This document shows positions 1 to 11,986 of a stretch of 64,000 nt of DNA, piece by piece. How positions within the stretch are numbered: position 1 is the stretch's first letter; each line of letters starts with the position of its first letter. The translations under genes and the position numbers were made by a program. The DNA is from Pristionchus mayeri. Lineage: Eukaryota > Nematoda > Chromadorea > Rhabditida > Neodiplogasteridae. The stretch is taken from NCBI GenBank assembly GCA_036245805.1, contig BTRK01000002.1, positions 33,462,661-33,526,660 on the forward strand, written 5' to 3'. Under the pieces are notes generated by a model. The model searched no databases. It had not been told where the DNA came from and saw only the letters and a list, made by a program, of their open reading frames with translations.

Positions 1-181
1 CAGTAATTCAACACAACTGTATCAAAATATCGGCTATACTTCACCACTTCAACAAGTGTAGAAACTACGAGACTGATCCAATCCACATCCCACTTAACGT
101 AAGAGTGACGCAATACATTGTTGAGAAACAGATTGCGCAATCACTGCATTTGATCGCGAACTGACTTTTTTTCCGAAGCAT

Positions 182-206
182 TATACGAACTTTCCGGACA
201 CCCCAA
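182..206 (-). repeat. Solo mariner terminal inverted repeat
   Basis: The stretch reads ACGAACTTTCCGGACACCCC, the reverse complement of the terminal repeat seen at the mariner copies at 4.0 kb and 46.2 kb. No transposase sequence lies beside it, so this is a solo end or the remnant of a deleted element. The surrounding 1-650 holds no gene I can support. Confidence 0.7.
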
Positions 207-866
207 TAGTATAAAAAAATAATTAACACATTAAGGTAGCAATCAACAGCTGATGAAGGTTGAATATAGAGTAAAGGGTCGAAGAATCCGTCACATTTGA
301 GAATCCATTCAAGGACGCGACTATAGGAGGAGAATCGTTGATAGTTACTCTCTGGCAACGCCTAGCCAATTCGTAACATCAGAGAGTGAATCATTTCGAA
401 AAAATGCCAACGTCTGAAAAAGGACTGAGGGAAATGCATCAGCATGCAATAGATTAACCCCCTAATTGTCTATTCCCTCACATTCCCTCACATTTTTCAA
501 TGGGCAAAGACCATATTCTCGTTGAAGGACACCACTTTTCCTCCATCAATTTTGACATCTTTGAATATTCAATAAATTTTTATCTTTATCTAACCTACAA
601 GTGGATATAAGTAGCTGACTATTTTTAAAACTTATGTAGTGCGCTAATTTATCTACTACAGAATGAATCAGATATTCGGAAAGAAGCAGTCTTCGCGCCA
701 CTCAAATGAAAAAAATCGAGTTGAATCTCTCCTCTGACATCATTCGGAATCTCATCATACAGAGAATGAAATCGATCGACGAAATTATATTAGTGAGTGG
801 ACATTCAGAATGCGAAACGCATTTATATTTTAATATATGTTTTTTTCAAATTATAGAAACACCAGC

Positions 867-896
867 CGATAGCGCGCGCCTCGGCGCGCGCTATCG
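867..896. repeat. Perfect GC-rich hairpin, 13-bp stem with 4-nt loop
   Basis: Positions 867-879 pair perfectly with 884-896 across a CTCG loop. The stem continues imperfectly outward (ACCAG at 861 against CTGGC at 897). It lies inside a short open frame (706-924) that I do not trust as a gene. It could be a small foldback element or a structured RNA. Confidence 0.6.
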
Positions 897-949
897 ACTG
901 GCGTTCTCCGGGATGTCTTCTTAGCCTCGTCTTATTTATTTCGGATGCA

Positions 950-1240
950 AAATCTCTCTCTCAAACTCCATTAACGTTTCTCCCTCCCTCTCTCCCACGC
1001 TCCATCCCTCTCTTTCATTATCTCCCTCTCCCTATTTCTCCAACTCTCTCTCCCTCTCTAACCCTCCTTCTCAAACAATCTCACTCCCTCACCCTCTAAC
1101 ATCTCCAAATCCCTCACCCTCAAACCTCTCCCTCTCCAACTCTATCATCCTCTAACCTCTCCCTCTCCAATTTCCTCACCCTCTAACCTCTCCCTCTCAA
1201 TTCCTATCCCCCTTCCTCTCCTTCTTTTTTTAATCTTGCA
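950..1240. repeat. Pyrimidine-rich low-complexity tract (CTCTCCCTC-type)
   Basis: About 290 bases are almost pure C and T on the plus strand, with degenerate TCTCCCTC and CTCTAACC units. The tract abuts the last recognisable exon of L0 and replaces the splice donor that L1 and L2 keep at the same place, so it marks the 3' truncation point of L0. Confidence 0.75.
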
Positions 1241-3237
1241 TTTCTCGCTAGTATCCTCTGGCGTGGGCGTTGTGCAACCGCGTGTAGTGAGAAGAGCCAG
1301 TTCGGAGCAGAGGGAACAGACTAAATTACGAAAAAAATAAATAAAACTTTTCTTTATTGAACTACTTACATCTTTTGCCACAGTTGATACTGAATTTATT
1401 ATCGATACCAATCACATTTTCTCCGAACTTCCAGACCGATCCGACACATTGCAAAGGCCCTCCTGATCCAATAAATTCCGTCGGTAGATTCGCTCGATTT
1501 ACTCTGCGATAGAATTACTACCCCTTATCTTATTGGGAAATTACATTAAAAATTTCGACTCTTCACACATGATAGGTGGAGGAGCATAGACATCTAGCTG
1601 AAAATAAGTCGAGAATATTAATGCAAAATACATATATAAATCACACTATATTCTAACCTTGTCTTGAAGAAATCCGCTATTTTCGTTGTCTGTAGATGTG
1701 ATTAACTCGGGGTCACATCTTTGTCCAGCATTTGGTGCCCAAAAAAAGTCTCCCACATCATTATATTCAACGGAAACTATCGAAGCCAGTGTATGGTACG
1801 TCAAAGTAGGTCTTTTGTCCATTTTATCACCGAAGTTATGCAACTGAAATAAAAAAGTACCAGCAAGTACCTTTCCATAAATATTCGACATTTCTACACA
1901 AAGCGTGTCATTAGGAAAAATAAATGAGAAAAATAACTGACATTTCCACTATTTTTATTTTTCAGTGTAAAAGCACACACAATCAATTTGCTGTTCCAGC
2001 TTCTATGAGGCTTTCCTTCTAGAACAAAATTTCATTCATAACGAATAGTACAGCTCACCTATTTCAAACAAAGCTTTGTTTACTTCTGGCCCATTCTTAG
2101 TGCATTTGAACTGATCACCATCATGGTTCAAAATTATATCCGAATCAGAAATTTCTTCTGTTGAATCAGTGAGATTCACTTGCATGATAAATCGATGTCG
2201 ATCGCGTGTATAGTATCTAGAAAAAAATGGTTATCAGGAAGGCAATCATAATTCATTTAAGTGTGCTCGTTGGTCCAAAGAATAGAATATGCCAGGGCTA
2301 ATCATATGAGAACTTTTACATAACAATGGAAAAACAAAATTGCGCGGCTCAATATGCGAAAGCCACCGTTATTATGCTACTTCCTAACGACTCCTAAGAG
2401 TACATCAAATCAGTTCTAAAGTGTTCTCATAATTGATTCCTAAGACAATGACTTATTGAAATTATAGTTCACCACGTAAAATCCGAAGGCTTAACTTAAT
2501 TATATCAAGCGCATTTAATGAATGTGTCTCTTTGCGCAAGAGGTAGAGTGCTAGCTTTGTAAATGGTGAGTTGGAATTATGCATGTCGCAACAGCTTCTA
2601 TTTGCTTTTAATAAATCTTTATACGTTTCGCTTATTCTTTCCCTGACCTAAGAGGCAATCAAGCAATATCGATTTCGAAGATACGCGTTTTGTAAATTGA
2701 TCTATAACGTTCCTTGAATGTTTTGACGCTTTGATAAATATCGGAATTCTGACAAGATATTATGGATTTCTTGTAATAATGCAGGAACAGATCAGAAAAA
2801 TATTTTTCGTTATGGATAGGGACCACAAGGCGGCTACCCGAAATCGTCAGACAGATCTAACTGTGTTGTTAATGTGTTCGTATGGGACTAAATAGGACCA
2901 TGCATTTTGAATTAGGTTGATATCTAACGTTTGAGCCAAGTTATGACCCAAAATGTGGTTGAATTGATCATAACGTGAAAGGCCCAAAAAGCGAGACGAG
3001 AGAAAGAGGGGCGGAGCCTATTTCTCCATTGTCTTTCCAATTCTCGAAACGGGTAGGGCTTCGCCGAAGTCTGCAGAGCAAGAAATGGGGCTTTCTTTTA
3101 TTTTGAGTGCTCTCTGGTCACGCCGGGTGAGAGACGGGTGGAGGGAGGGGAGGGAGAGGGATGAGAGAACGCAGAAAGAGTTGCCAGCCATGCGCGCTTT
3201 GAATTCGAAGAAACACATTCTTCATTCCCAACCAAAT

Positions 3238-3480
3238 CGCTCGATCAAAATTGAATTTTGAAGCTCTTTTCAACCTCTTTTGAATGAGCTTTCGTGACCC
3301 TGGAAATTCCTTTTCTCAGTAGGTCGGCATACGAGTTTTATAGGTTTCTTGGCTAACTCGCTCTATAAAACTTGTATGCTGACCTACTTAGAGATGGACT
3401 TTACAGGGTCACGGAGGCTCATTCTAAAGAGGATGAAAATAGCTTCCAAATTTTTTTTTTGATCGAGCGATTTGGATTCG
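3238..3480. repeat. Foldback element IR-a (about 240 bp)
   Basis: Two arms of about 110 bp pair around 3350: TCGCTCGATCAAAATTGAAT on the left and its counterpart ending GATCGAGCGATTT on the right, with AGCTCTTTTCA and GTAGGTCGGCATACGAG as internal landmarks. A second copy of the same family lies at 11018-11270. It sits inside the large L0 intron. Confidence 0.8.
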
Positions 3481-4018
3481 AATGAAGACTGTGCTCCTCT
3501 TGTCTCGCTTTTGCGGGGTAATTAATGTGTCCGAGCCGAGTGGGCGCAGCTTGCGGAGTCTAGTTATGGATTTTGCTGGAAACATAAAGACTCACACCTA
3601 TGACTTTTTTCATTACAATTTTGACCTACTACTTAAAAGGCTTATATCAGTCAATTTTTATCATATCGCAACTCAGTAGGGAGAAACCGACTTTTTTTGA
3701 ATGACATGTCGTATTATAATTCGCTTGAAATTTATGAAAATGAACAATCTAGTGTCGTTTTGAATTAGAGTTTGATGTGCTCTACAGGGTGCGGATTAAA
3801 TATTGTCCCCCCAAATTTTGTTAATATGTAGCCAAGGCATGTAAATAGTTGGTGTATACATATGAGCGAGATACTTCAAATCTTTCAAGAATAAGAACTT
3901 CTAGAATTTTTTTGAAAAAATAAGCCTTTTCTAGGCATCAGAACCAGTTAAATTTTTTTTTGTCGCCTTACAATGAGAAATTAAATACAGATTCCAATAT
4001 TTCTTTGCTGTGAACTAT

Positions 4019-4490
4019 TAGGGTGTCCGGAAAGTTCGTTCATTTTTTTTTTTATTTTTTATTCAATACTTTACAATTCTCAGTGATCAATGTATTCTCC
4101 CACGTTTCCCCTCACTTCCTTCCAGCGATCGGGCAGAGTAGCGATTCCTCTCTCCCAGAAATCGGGAGTCCTCGAGATCATCCATTCCACGAAAGCCCTC
4201 ACAACTTGATCTCGATCTTTGAACTTCTTCCCCTTGCAGAAGTCAGAGAGAGAGCGGAAACAGTGGAAGTCACAAGGAGAGAGGTCCGGTGAATACGGTG
4301 GGTGGGGAATCCTCTCGATATCCAGCTCGTCCATTTTCTTCTGAGTCAATTTCGCGCGATGAGGGCGAGCATTGTCCATCAGAAGAAGGATTTTGCCCTC
4401 GCTCACAAGACTGGGAGGGGTTCTGTGGGCGACTTCTTCCAGTTGGTTGGAGAAGAGGTCGGCAGTGATGTTGGTGAACTTTCCGGACAC
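4019..4490 (-). mobile_element. Internally deleted mariner (MITE-like), C-terminal transposase remnant
   Basis: GGGTGTCCGGAAAGTTCGT at 4021 and its inverse GAACTTTCCGGACAC near 4477 bound about 470 bp, with TA-type flanks. Inside, on the minus strand, is the transposase C-terminus with MDNARPHRA, the mariner signature HPPYSPDLSPCDFH and WMISRTPDFWERGI. The 34-residue spacing between the second and third catalytic Asp is intact here. The N-terminal half, with the DNA-binding domain and the first Asp, is absent, so the copy cannot be autonomous. It is related to the full-length copy at 46.2 kb. Confidence 0.85.
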
Positions 4491-4744
4491 AATAAATACA
4501 ACCATTCCTAAGCCCAAATATATGTTCAATTATATTCTCAGACTACGGAACTGTTTTTTGAAATATTTGTAAAGGATAGCAATTCGAACGGCGCTCGAAA
4601 AATATTTTTACTATTAAGAAACAGTATTCATCGAATACGTTTGCTATTGGAATGATTGCATTTTTGCGCGATACTCCATCATTATTTATTGCGAAAATAT
4701 ATATTCAATTCGGTAGAGTATACAGATTCTGGTTCAGAATATCT

Positions 4745-4945
4745 ATACCTATATATAAAGCGCAGTGTCCCGCCATCTGTTCGGATTACGAAATAGTTGC
4801 GAAATGAGGAGAGAGAAAGGTTGCGAAACGATTACGAAATGTGGAGGGATAGATCGCGCGTCAGTAAGTTGCGAATCGAGTGATTGCGAAACCTACTCCG
4901 CTAGAACGAAGCCCCCGCAGAAGGCGGGGGGCAGCCGGACTAGTG
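4745..4945 (+). repeat. Dispersed repeat, copy 1
   Basis: About 200 bp, starting near TATATATAAAGCGCA and ending in a GC-rich GGCGGGGGGCAGCCGGACTAGT tail. It contains repeated GTTGCGAAA/GATTACGAAATG words and CCTACTCCGCTAG. A second copy lies inverted at 24627-24793. No coding capacity is seen. Confidence 0.7.
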
Positions 4946-5334
4946 TTGAATATTGCAGAACAGTGCCGCTGTGAGAGATATTTTGAAGTCCCTATTTCTG
5001 CCAATAATCTTGTTTAACATTGTAGATCTTTGAAAAAAATGGCGTTCCATTAAACATTAAAATATGATAATTTGAGCCACCTCGTCTGGATAATAATATC
5101 GCAGTTCTCCTTTGTTACTGTCTTTCCTTTCTCGAGGATCATCAGGACATTTGCATTTGTGGTACCGATACACGAATCGCGCAGAAAACAATCCTACAGA
5201 TAATACATTATCACGATAGCAGTTAATTTATTCAAAATTACCCTCGTTATGCCACATTGACCCAAATCGATGTTGTCATCGGCGCCCCGCGAGAGAGTCA
5301 ACGCACTGAGGAGAAGCAGAAGTATCCTTAGCAG

Positions 5335-5887
5335 CTGAAATTAATGTTTTATTTTTATAATATAGTTATTGCTAAAAGTATGTCACTGTGGTTCAATATT
5401 GATTGACTATAGTCTCCATTCTTATAGATAAGAATGGGAGGGAATGATGGAAATGTGGGATCATATTCAAAAAGGGATCAACGGTTTGTGATCAATGATC
5501 ACATTGAAGTCAATTTGGATGCTAAAGGACGAAACAAATTCTGTATTGGTTTTTAGCAAAAAGTCGAACAAAGGCCAAAGATCAAAGATCAAAAATGTAG
5601 AAAAAACGATCTAGATCAAGGAGGGTGAAGTACGGCTAATTCGGCTCTGTCCGGTTTGGGGGGACAAATGAGATTTCGGGGGACAAATGAGAATCTGTCC
5701 GGATTTGGGGGACAAATGAAGATTTCGGGGGACAAATGAGATTTCGGGGGACAAATGAATGAATGCAATAATTATTCATGTATTATATTATCTCACTAAT
5801 CCATGTAAAATGTCTATATCGCCTTAACATTATCTGCATTGATCCGATTGTCTCGAGGGATGTAGGGATGTAGGGATGTAGGGATGT
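5335..5887. other. Intergenic region with short minisatellites
   Basis: No gene is supported. It holds a minisatellite of about 17-20-bp units (GGGGGACAAATGAGATTTC and variants, about five units) at 5655-5760 and four GGGATGTA units at 5861-5889. The L0 promoter and first exon should also lie here, but I could not place them. Confidence 0.6.
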
Positions 5888-7071
5888 AGAACGAGAAATG
5901 AGTGGAGGAGAGACGAAGAGTGACCTCATTATGGGGCAGACAAATATGGAAATGGAACAGAGTGCACTAGTAAATAAAATATTGCACGTGCGCTATGACA
6001 GCTATCTGTGTTTTGGCTCCTTGCCAAATGAAGTGGACAATGATCAAAGTTCAAAGATTAATCAGATGAAGACAGGGATTAGGCAGCGACTTCAGTCTTG
6101 AACACTATCTGATGAAGGGGATGGTGTATTGGCATTGTGCCAAATGAAAGTAAATTATTTCCAATCCGCTATTCCCACCGTGCCGGTGCACACCGGCTTC
6201 TTCTTCTCATCCAATCCACCGATGATCGGCGTGAAATGGGAAGCTTTGGAGCCAGTCTCCACTCTTCTGACGGCACTATTTCCCGCATGGGATCCACTCA
6301 CGATCATTGTGTTCGTGAAACCATACAGGGATTACCTGCATAACTTCTTCGCAAAGAAATCTCTTCGAAATACAGTCGCGCCGGTAAGTCATGGGACACT
6401 TTTTGAACTTGTTGTATCTTTTTGCCCAGGGAAATGCATCATTCTGGCACTGGGGTATGATGTACCAAATCCATCGGAGATTATGATCATGGTATTATGG
6501 TATGACGTCATCGCATAGTTATTGAGTAGTGATGACGCAATCAATCTGCACTTTTTCAAAACGGCTTTATTCTTAGATAAATTTTTTCCTGTTCGCCATA
6601 CTTTTTATGATTGGAGATATGACCGACGCCTACCCAGAATAAATTTTTGAAGGTGCTGCTCGGTCGCACATTTGCTGCAGCGAAGCTGCAAGAACAGGGT
6701 CTGAAATTCAGAACTAGGCAGGCATGATAGAAACCGGTCCAAATTACAATAATATTGACAGAGTGTGCATAAAGGAGAGAGTATTTATGGAGATTTAAAT
6801 GATCTTTCATTTATAAAATAGAGATCCTTTGTCACAAGAGGATTATGGCATCGTATCATCATCGTGTCTAATCTCCCTGTAACATCTTTACTCTCCTACT
6901 CTATCACAAAGTCTAACCATACAGGCTCTCTTCACTTTCGCTTCTTCTCCTCCTCCGACTGAATTCGAATGGACGCACGAAGTGGAAGGAATCGAAGATG
7001 AAGAGGACGCCCAGTTGGCACTCGCACTCTCCCTCAGTGAGGGAGGAGACATCCACGACATTCAACCCTGA
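5888..7071 (+). pseudogene. UIM-motif gene, copy 1 (broken by a transposon arm)
   Basis: The last exon, 6925-7071, follows a CAG acceptor and reads ALFTFASSPPPTEF, then an acidic run and DEEDAQLALALSLSE, ending in TGA. The motif fits a ubiquitin-interacting motif: acidic run, hydrophobic residue, conserved Ala, conserved Ser, acidic residue. Upstream, 6129-6370 is open and shared with the second copy (PVHTGFFFSSNPPMIG in frame). A CAGTCGCGCC foldback arm starts at 6373 and replaces the sequence that in copy 2 carries a Ser-rich exon. The gene is convergent with L1. I do not recognise the protein; a UIM-bearing ubiquitin-receptor role is inferred only from the motif. Confidence 0.45.
6373..6735. 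mobile_element. Single arm of the CAGTCGCGCC foldback family
   Basis: Starting TA-CAGTCGCGCCGG at 6371, this matches the left arm of the complete element at 16917-18233 for about 360 bp, including TTGCCCAGG and CAAAACGGC...ACCCAGAATAAATTTTTGAA. The second arm is missing, so it is a half element. Confidence 0.75.
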
Positions 7072-7531
7072 TCACGTCACAGGTATCCCGACTACCTCCT
7101 TTGTCCTGGCATACATTTTAGCCCACTCATTGCTGATAATTGTATCATATTTCCTTACAGTTTTTTGAGAGCGTCCGATATAAAAATGCATTCTAATAAC
7201 AAATTTATATTTCAAAATTTGCAATGGGGGATCGAGCTCGCACAAATGAAACAAAATGAATAAATTTCTTTATCGCAAAGGATTTGTCACTTGAAAGCGT
7301 CTCACACGCTTCGTACATCTCAAAATCGCCCTTCACACACGATCGCCTTCACGAACATCCGTGTTTGCCACACTGAAAAACCTTTGGTTTATGAACACAT
7401 ATATTATTTGAATATACCGGGTTGGAGTCTCAGTAGAAGCGACGTTGAGATGAGGAGATTCGCCATTGACTCGCTTCTTACGAACCTAATATCGTCCATT
7501 AGGGCATAGTGAAATGCGAGTAATGCCCAAA

Positions 7532-9991
7532 TTAATTAGAAATAATTCTCACCAAAAGAACGATCACAGCAGCGACCGCAATGAGTAGAATCAATCCTGC
7601 TACTCCCCCCACGATTGGCACAGTCAGGTTTGTTGAGGCTGCCGCAGTCGTCCCATTGTGGATTTTCTGTCCTGAATAGGATATGTTATAAGTTAGTGAA
7701 TAACACAATTTTGAATAATGCTATGACGGTTTGAAATTTGTTGCTACATTTTTGTGAGGGACTATATGAATATATGATTGAAAAAAATATGATGGAGTCT
7801 AGATCTTTTGCAAAGTAACTGCTAATTTATCAAATAGTCGTTTGTTAAGTTCTATCTGATCTGTGTTTAGTTCAATCGCATAAAACGATAAATTTATATT
7901 GCTCACTGTAGCAGATGACTTCAGATTCACGGTGTACAACTGTTGAACTATTGTCTCGAAAATCCCCCGTGGGAAAATCGCATGTGATTTTATCCGTGGT
8001 TTTCATTTTGTTTACGTTGTTAAGACCATGGTACCAACTGAAATAATAGCCGGGATATTGGGACGATTATAACAAAAATTGAGCATACCCTAGCTGGTAT
8101 CCTTCCGCGCATTTTATTGTATCGGATTTGTCCAAGTTATTCCGAAATGTATTAGGCTTACAGTCGAGAGTGCTAGGACAGGTCTCGGTGAATTCCTGTT
8201 GATCCCAGCAAATATCTGAAAAATATTTTTGCAATCATCCTATAATCGGTACTGCGCCGGATGAGAACCGTCGGATAAGATCCCATGAGAGCCAAGAATG
8301 TACTCTTCTCCTGTCAAACCCTCTTTTGTGGAAATTCAGTAAAAGGGAATTATATTGGTTCTTATCCGGTTTGTTCTTATCTGACCTTACCCTGTAATCA
8401 GGAAATTAGTATTGAATATCACTCACATCTATTGAAACAGGAAGCTTTAGTCACTCGAATTGAGTCGTTGCTCGTTTTGACTTACCAAGTAGACGCTCTG
8501 CAGAGGCATTGGATAATTAGAAAGTCTACATTTTAGAAAACCTTTTATTTTCTGTGTCTTGCTTGCATTCCATGATACCACTCAGAAGACGACCATCGTC
8601 CAATAACCACTCGGAATTCGAACACTAAATCGGAGAATAGTATTTTTAATAATGCAACAGAAACTAACAGTTTTAATCTTGCATTTCTCGCTGGTATTCT
8701 TATTCGTGGGCGGTGACCAACCGGGCGTTTTAAGAAGAGCCAGTTCACAGCAAATAGAGCAAACTTAATTTTGTCTAATAGATTAACACTTCATTAACAT
8801 AAAACTTACATCGCACTCCGCACACAACATCAAATTTTTCATTCTTAGGTATCAGGATTGCTGCAGAGTTGTTGTTGAAAGCCCACTGTCTATTGAAACA
8901 CGATAGTTGCTCTCCGATTTCAAGCTCAGCTGGGGGCGCATTATCCTCGCGAGTAATTCTGTTATCACATAATTGCTTCGACAAGTACAATCATTAGATA
9001 AGCTTACAATAATTTCATTGGAGATGCACAGCCCATTAGAGGAAACGAGATCACATTTATCTGCAATGAACAATTGAAATATTAAAAATATATAACAAAT
9101 GTTTTTGCCTCTTCTTGAAGATAAACATCGTTTGGACTGCTGGATGAGTTTATATCATCAGGATCACATCTTAATTTCATGTTGGCCCAGAATTTGTCGA
9201 CTTCATCCGCATATTCAAATGACAATGCAGAACTTATGATCAATTTGGGCAATTTTACATTATTTGTGAATTTTGACACCATCTGAAGATGTGTATATTT
9301 TGTATGGAATTGCTTTTTTGGATTCGTTATCGTTAAACGTTTCAAATACTGTCATAATCACACATTTTGGATGAACCAAATTAAATCTAACTTACTCTAC
9401 TTCTGTCTTTTGTCTCCAATGTGAATGAGCAGAATGCGAAATCGTGTTCATAATTGGGATTCATAAGTGACACTGAAATTTAAAATTTAAATTTTGTTTC
9501 GTAACAACAATGACAAATAAAATACCAATTTTGAGTTGATTGTTTCCTGTTGTCGGTCCTTTATCGGTACATGCGAACTGATCTTCTCCTTGAAATGTTA
9601 CTCCCTTATCATCGACTTTTGTTGCAGAGTCACTTGTATTCACTTGCATCATAATATGCCATTTTATGTCCGAAAAAGCTTTGAACTATTTAGGCATTTG
9701 AAGTGGTGGTTCAAACAAATATAATAATCAAACCTACCTAATCTGAAGAATAACAATCCATTTTTCACAATCCATTTTTCAAGTCATCCAATCGAAACTC
9801 CATAAGCGATTTATCATGGGTTGCCCCTTTGATGCACGATTCACGAGCAAAGCATTCCTGGAAAAAGGATGTCATATCGCAAAAACACGAAAGATGCTCA
9901 CCGTAATTTTACCACATTGTGTTAAATCGATTTGATATGCGCGTTGCAATGCGCATAACGCACTGAGGAGAAGCAGAAGTATCCTGAGCAG
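7532..9991 (-). CDS. L1: single-pass membrane Cys-rich protein, possibly disrupted
   Basis: Paralogue of L0 and L2, unidentified family. Exons include 9902-9991 (Leu-rich signal peptide, then DLTQCG), 9738-9857 (ECFARESCI), about 9527-9686 (HIMMQVNTSDSA...GEDQFACT), about 9400-9475, 9110-9345 (RCDPDDINSSSSPNDV), about 9010-9062, 8815-8960 (ITREDNAPPAELEIG), about 8680-8765 (CSICCELALLKTPGW), further CxxC-type modules at 8.0-8.6 kb and a terminal exon with TVPIVGGVAGLILLIAV...VLL followed by a very short cytosolic tail and TAA at 7532. The topology is an extracellular Cys-rich ectodomain with one membrane anchor. A 14-bp tandem duplication inside the second exon (9753-9780) shifts the frame relative to L0 and L2, so function is doubtful. 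The start exon was not identified. Confidence 0.6.
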
Positions 9992-11017
9992 CTGAAATTA
10001 AATATTTAGCTTATTGAAAAAAAACAATGTGATTGATTAAAATATGCATCGCATATTGAAAGGGAATGGAGTGCAAAGTCGAAAAAGATCAAATATCAAT
10101 CAAAATGAGGCATTGGCACGTGACTTGGATTAGACAGCTTTTTATCCCAACAGTGTGGGTCGACAATAATTGTGTTTTTGTTCTTTGTCAAAGCTTGAAA
10201 GTGAAAAAAATAACGAAAATTTAACAAATTTAAAGAGTGGAGGGAAGGAAACGAATAATAGTAAGCTTCTACAGCCTCCATCGTGATTGCTATATGATGA
10301 GATGAACAGTGAGTTGGCTCCTTGACCAAATGAAGTCGAAAAGTTCATAACTCAGATAACTCGGAGGGGGCAGGTAGGTTACCAGGCTTCGATCGTTTTG
10401 GTCATGATAGCTGTAGGATGTAGTGTACGATGTATTGGCTTCTTGTCAAACTATTACGAAATTCCACAGATCAACGATCACCCTCAGGGGAAAGGGTACG
10501 TCAATTGAATATGAAATCTTCTGCGGTTACTCAAGGATGAATTAGTAAATTCAATATTACATGTGTGCTATGAAGCGTTTTTTTGGCTCTTTGCCAAATT
10601 ACATAGAGCGATCAAAGATCAAAGATTGAACATAGGGTAAGGAAGGGTAGACCTCTGGGGTAAGAAATCTTCCTTCGCTGTTACTGTAAGGTGGTCCAAA
10701 CGGTTATTACGCCTATAGTCTGAAGATCAAAGATCAAATACATGGGAACAAAGGGAAAGAGGGGGAGAGAAGCGACTAATAGTAGGTTTCTACAGTCGTG
10801 TAGCAACAGTGGAGTGATGACTATACAGGTTGAACTATGTGACTTACAGAAAACGCAAAAGCGGTACTCGAGTACTGAATTATTTCTGCATAGGAATATT
10901 TAAATTAGGAAATTTAATTAGTATTTGGGTTCCTATACATAGACACCGCCAGCTCCGCCAACTTGGTGCGGACAGTTTCGCTCGAGAAAGTGAGATCGGT
11001 GGAGCACAGTCTTCATT
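9992..11017. repeat. Degenerate tandem repeats of 'TTGGCTCCTTGCCAAATGAAG' type
   Basis: No gene is supported. Several diverged units recur (about 10230-10340, 10400-10460, 10530-10630 and 10700-10830), each with TCTACAG...ATGATGAG, TTGGCTC(C/T)TTG(A/C)CCAAAT and GATCAAAGATCAAA. The same unit opens both tandem blocks at about 5940-6130 and 13080-13260, so it may be the remains of an ancestral repeat array or a conserved promoter segment. Confidence 0.45.
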
Positions 11018-11270
11018 CTCAACAAAATCACTCGCTCAAAAATGATTTCAGAAGCTCTTTTCATCCTCTTTCGATTGAGCATCGGCCCTCTTGCACACAT
11101 CTTCTCTGAGTAGGTCAAAATAATAGTTTTATAGTGGGCATTGCCTTCTCTCACTATACAACTCGTATGCTGACCTACTCAGAGAAGGATTTTCCAAGGT
11201 CACGGAGTCTTAATCGAAAGAGGATGGAAAGAGATTCTAAATTCGACTTTGAGCGAGTGATTTGATTGAG
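11018..11270. repeat. Foldback element IR-b, same family as IR-a
   Basis: Arms of about 110 bp pair around 11140, with AAGCTCTTTTCATCCTCTTT and ACTCGTATGCTGACCTACTC landmarks as in the copy at 3238-3480. The flanks beyond the arms also share GAGCGAGTGATTTG and GGCGGAG-type sequence, so the element may be somewhat longer than the arms. Confidence 0.8.
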
Positions 11271-11714
11271 AATGAAAAGTGTGTTTCCTTTCAGCGCAGA
11301 ATTTTCTAATATAGAGGACGCGGGGAAAGAGTTGCAAGGGGGCGGAGTTGGAGCGCGCTCTTTCTTCGTCTCTCCCACCCGGCGCGTGTAGAGAGCGACT
11401 GAAAATACGAATAGGCGCGCCAGCGCCTCACTGGGGTGAGGCAGAACCCGGAAAATACGAAGGTCTGCCCAAATTTTTGGCGATTCGACTGGGGAGGGGT
11501 CGGAATTGGCTCCGTCCCTCTCTTCCTCGGCTCGCTTTTCTGCTGCTTCCCGTTGACACCTTTTCAAGTAATTTATGAGCTCCAGTTCGATTCTGAGATA
11601 AGATATCGACAAACTGCCAAAAGTGTGATCTTATATGGACTCCAACGGGCAGTTTGAGTATAATTGGGATGATATAGCTTCATTTCGGCTTTACACCTTG
11701 TGGTCCCTACTAGT

Positions 11715-11860
11715 GTTGTTCGCTCGAGCATTGCTCGCGAGCGCTCGTGGCCCGAGCTGTCCTCTCATTTCGCTCGCCGAGCGACGAGCGCTCGCAATTG
11801 ATTATGCAAAATGACTGGAGAGCGAGCGACGAGCGCTCGAAATAACATCACTACTCCCTA
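11715..11860. repeat. GAGCGACGAGCGCTCG palindromic repeats
   Basis: The self-complementary words GAGCGCTCG and GCTCGCGAGCGCTCG recur three times, separated by AATTGATTATGCAAAATGA. No coding sequence overlaps. It resembles a small composite palindromic element inserted after CTAGTGTTGTTCG. Confidence 0.55.
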
Positions 11861-11986
11861 CCTATGCAGCACAAATTAAATCGACAAAGAGAAAATATCA
11901 GCGTCAACCAGAGGGATGCACGTGTGCGTCACTAGTATTCTAATGATTTCTTCACGAACACTGTATAATAGTGAACATTGGCAATT

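Larger units (their letters stand above)
1230..5334 (-). pseudogene. L0: secreted Cys-rich family member, 3'-truncated
   Basis: Unrecognised nematode family; the name is mine. Exons on the minus strand are 5242-5334 (hydrophobic leader rich in Leu, then DLGQCG), 5081-5193 (DCFLRDSCI...CDIIIQTR), 2059-2216 (FIMQVNLTDS...GDQFKCTKNG), 1950-2018, 1658-1843 (RPTLTYHT...RCDPELITSTDNENSGF), 1569-1597 (DVYAPPPI), 1370-1503 (ANLPTEF...SINCGKR) and about 1230-1320 (CSLCSELALL). All have close counterparts in L1 and L2. The membrane-proximal Cys module and the transmembrane exon are missing, because the copy runs into a pyrimidine-rich tract. The second intron is 2.9 kb and holds a foldback, a mariner remnant and a dispersed repeat. 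The first exon with the ATG was not found. A secreted form remains possible. Confidence 0.6.

Noticed and set aside
706..924. 72-codon open frame with a GC-rich hairpin
   Set aside because: No splice context, paralogue or motif; the C-terminal residues come from the palindrome itself.
2535..2595. tRNA-like segment (AAGAGGTAGAGTGCTAGC... )
   Set aside because: It resembles a D-arm and anticodon arm, but no acceptor stem pairs and no T-arm consensus follows. At most a decayed SINE head.
4023..4572. Plus-strand open frames over the mariner remnant
   Set aside because: They are antisense shadows of the transposase coding strand.
11175..11612. 145-codon minus-strand open frame
   Set aside because: It begins in unique sequence and ends inside foldback IR-b, with no motif, paralogue or splice support.
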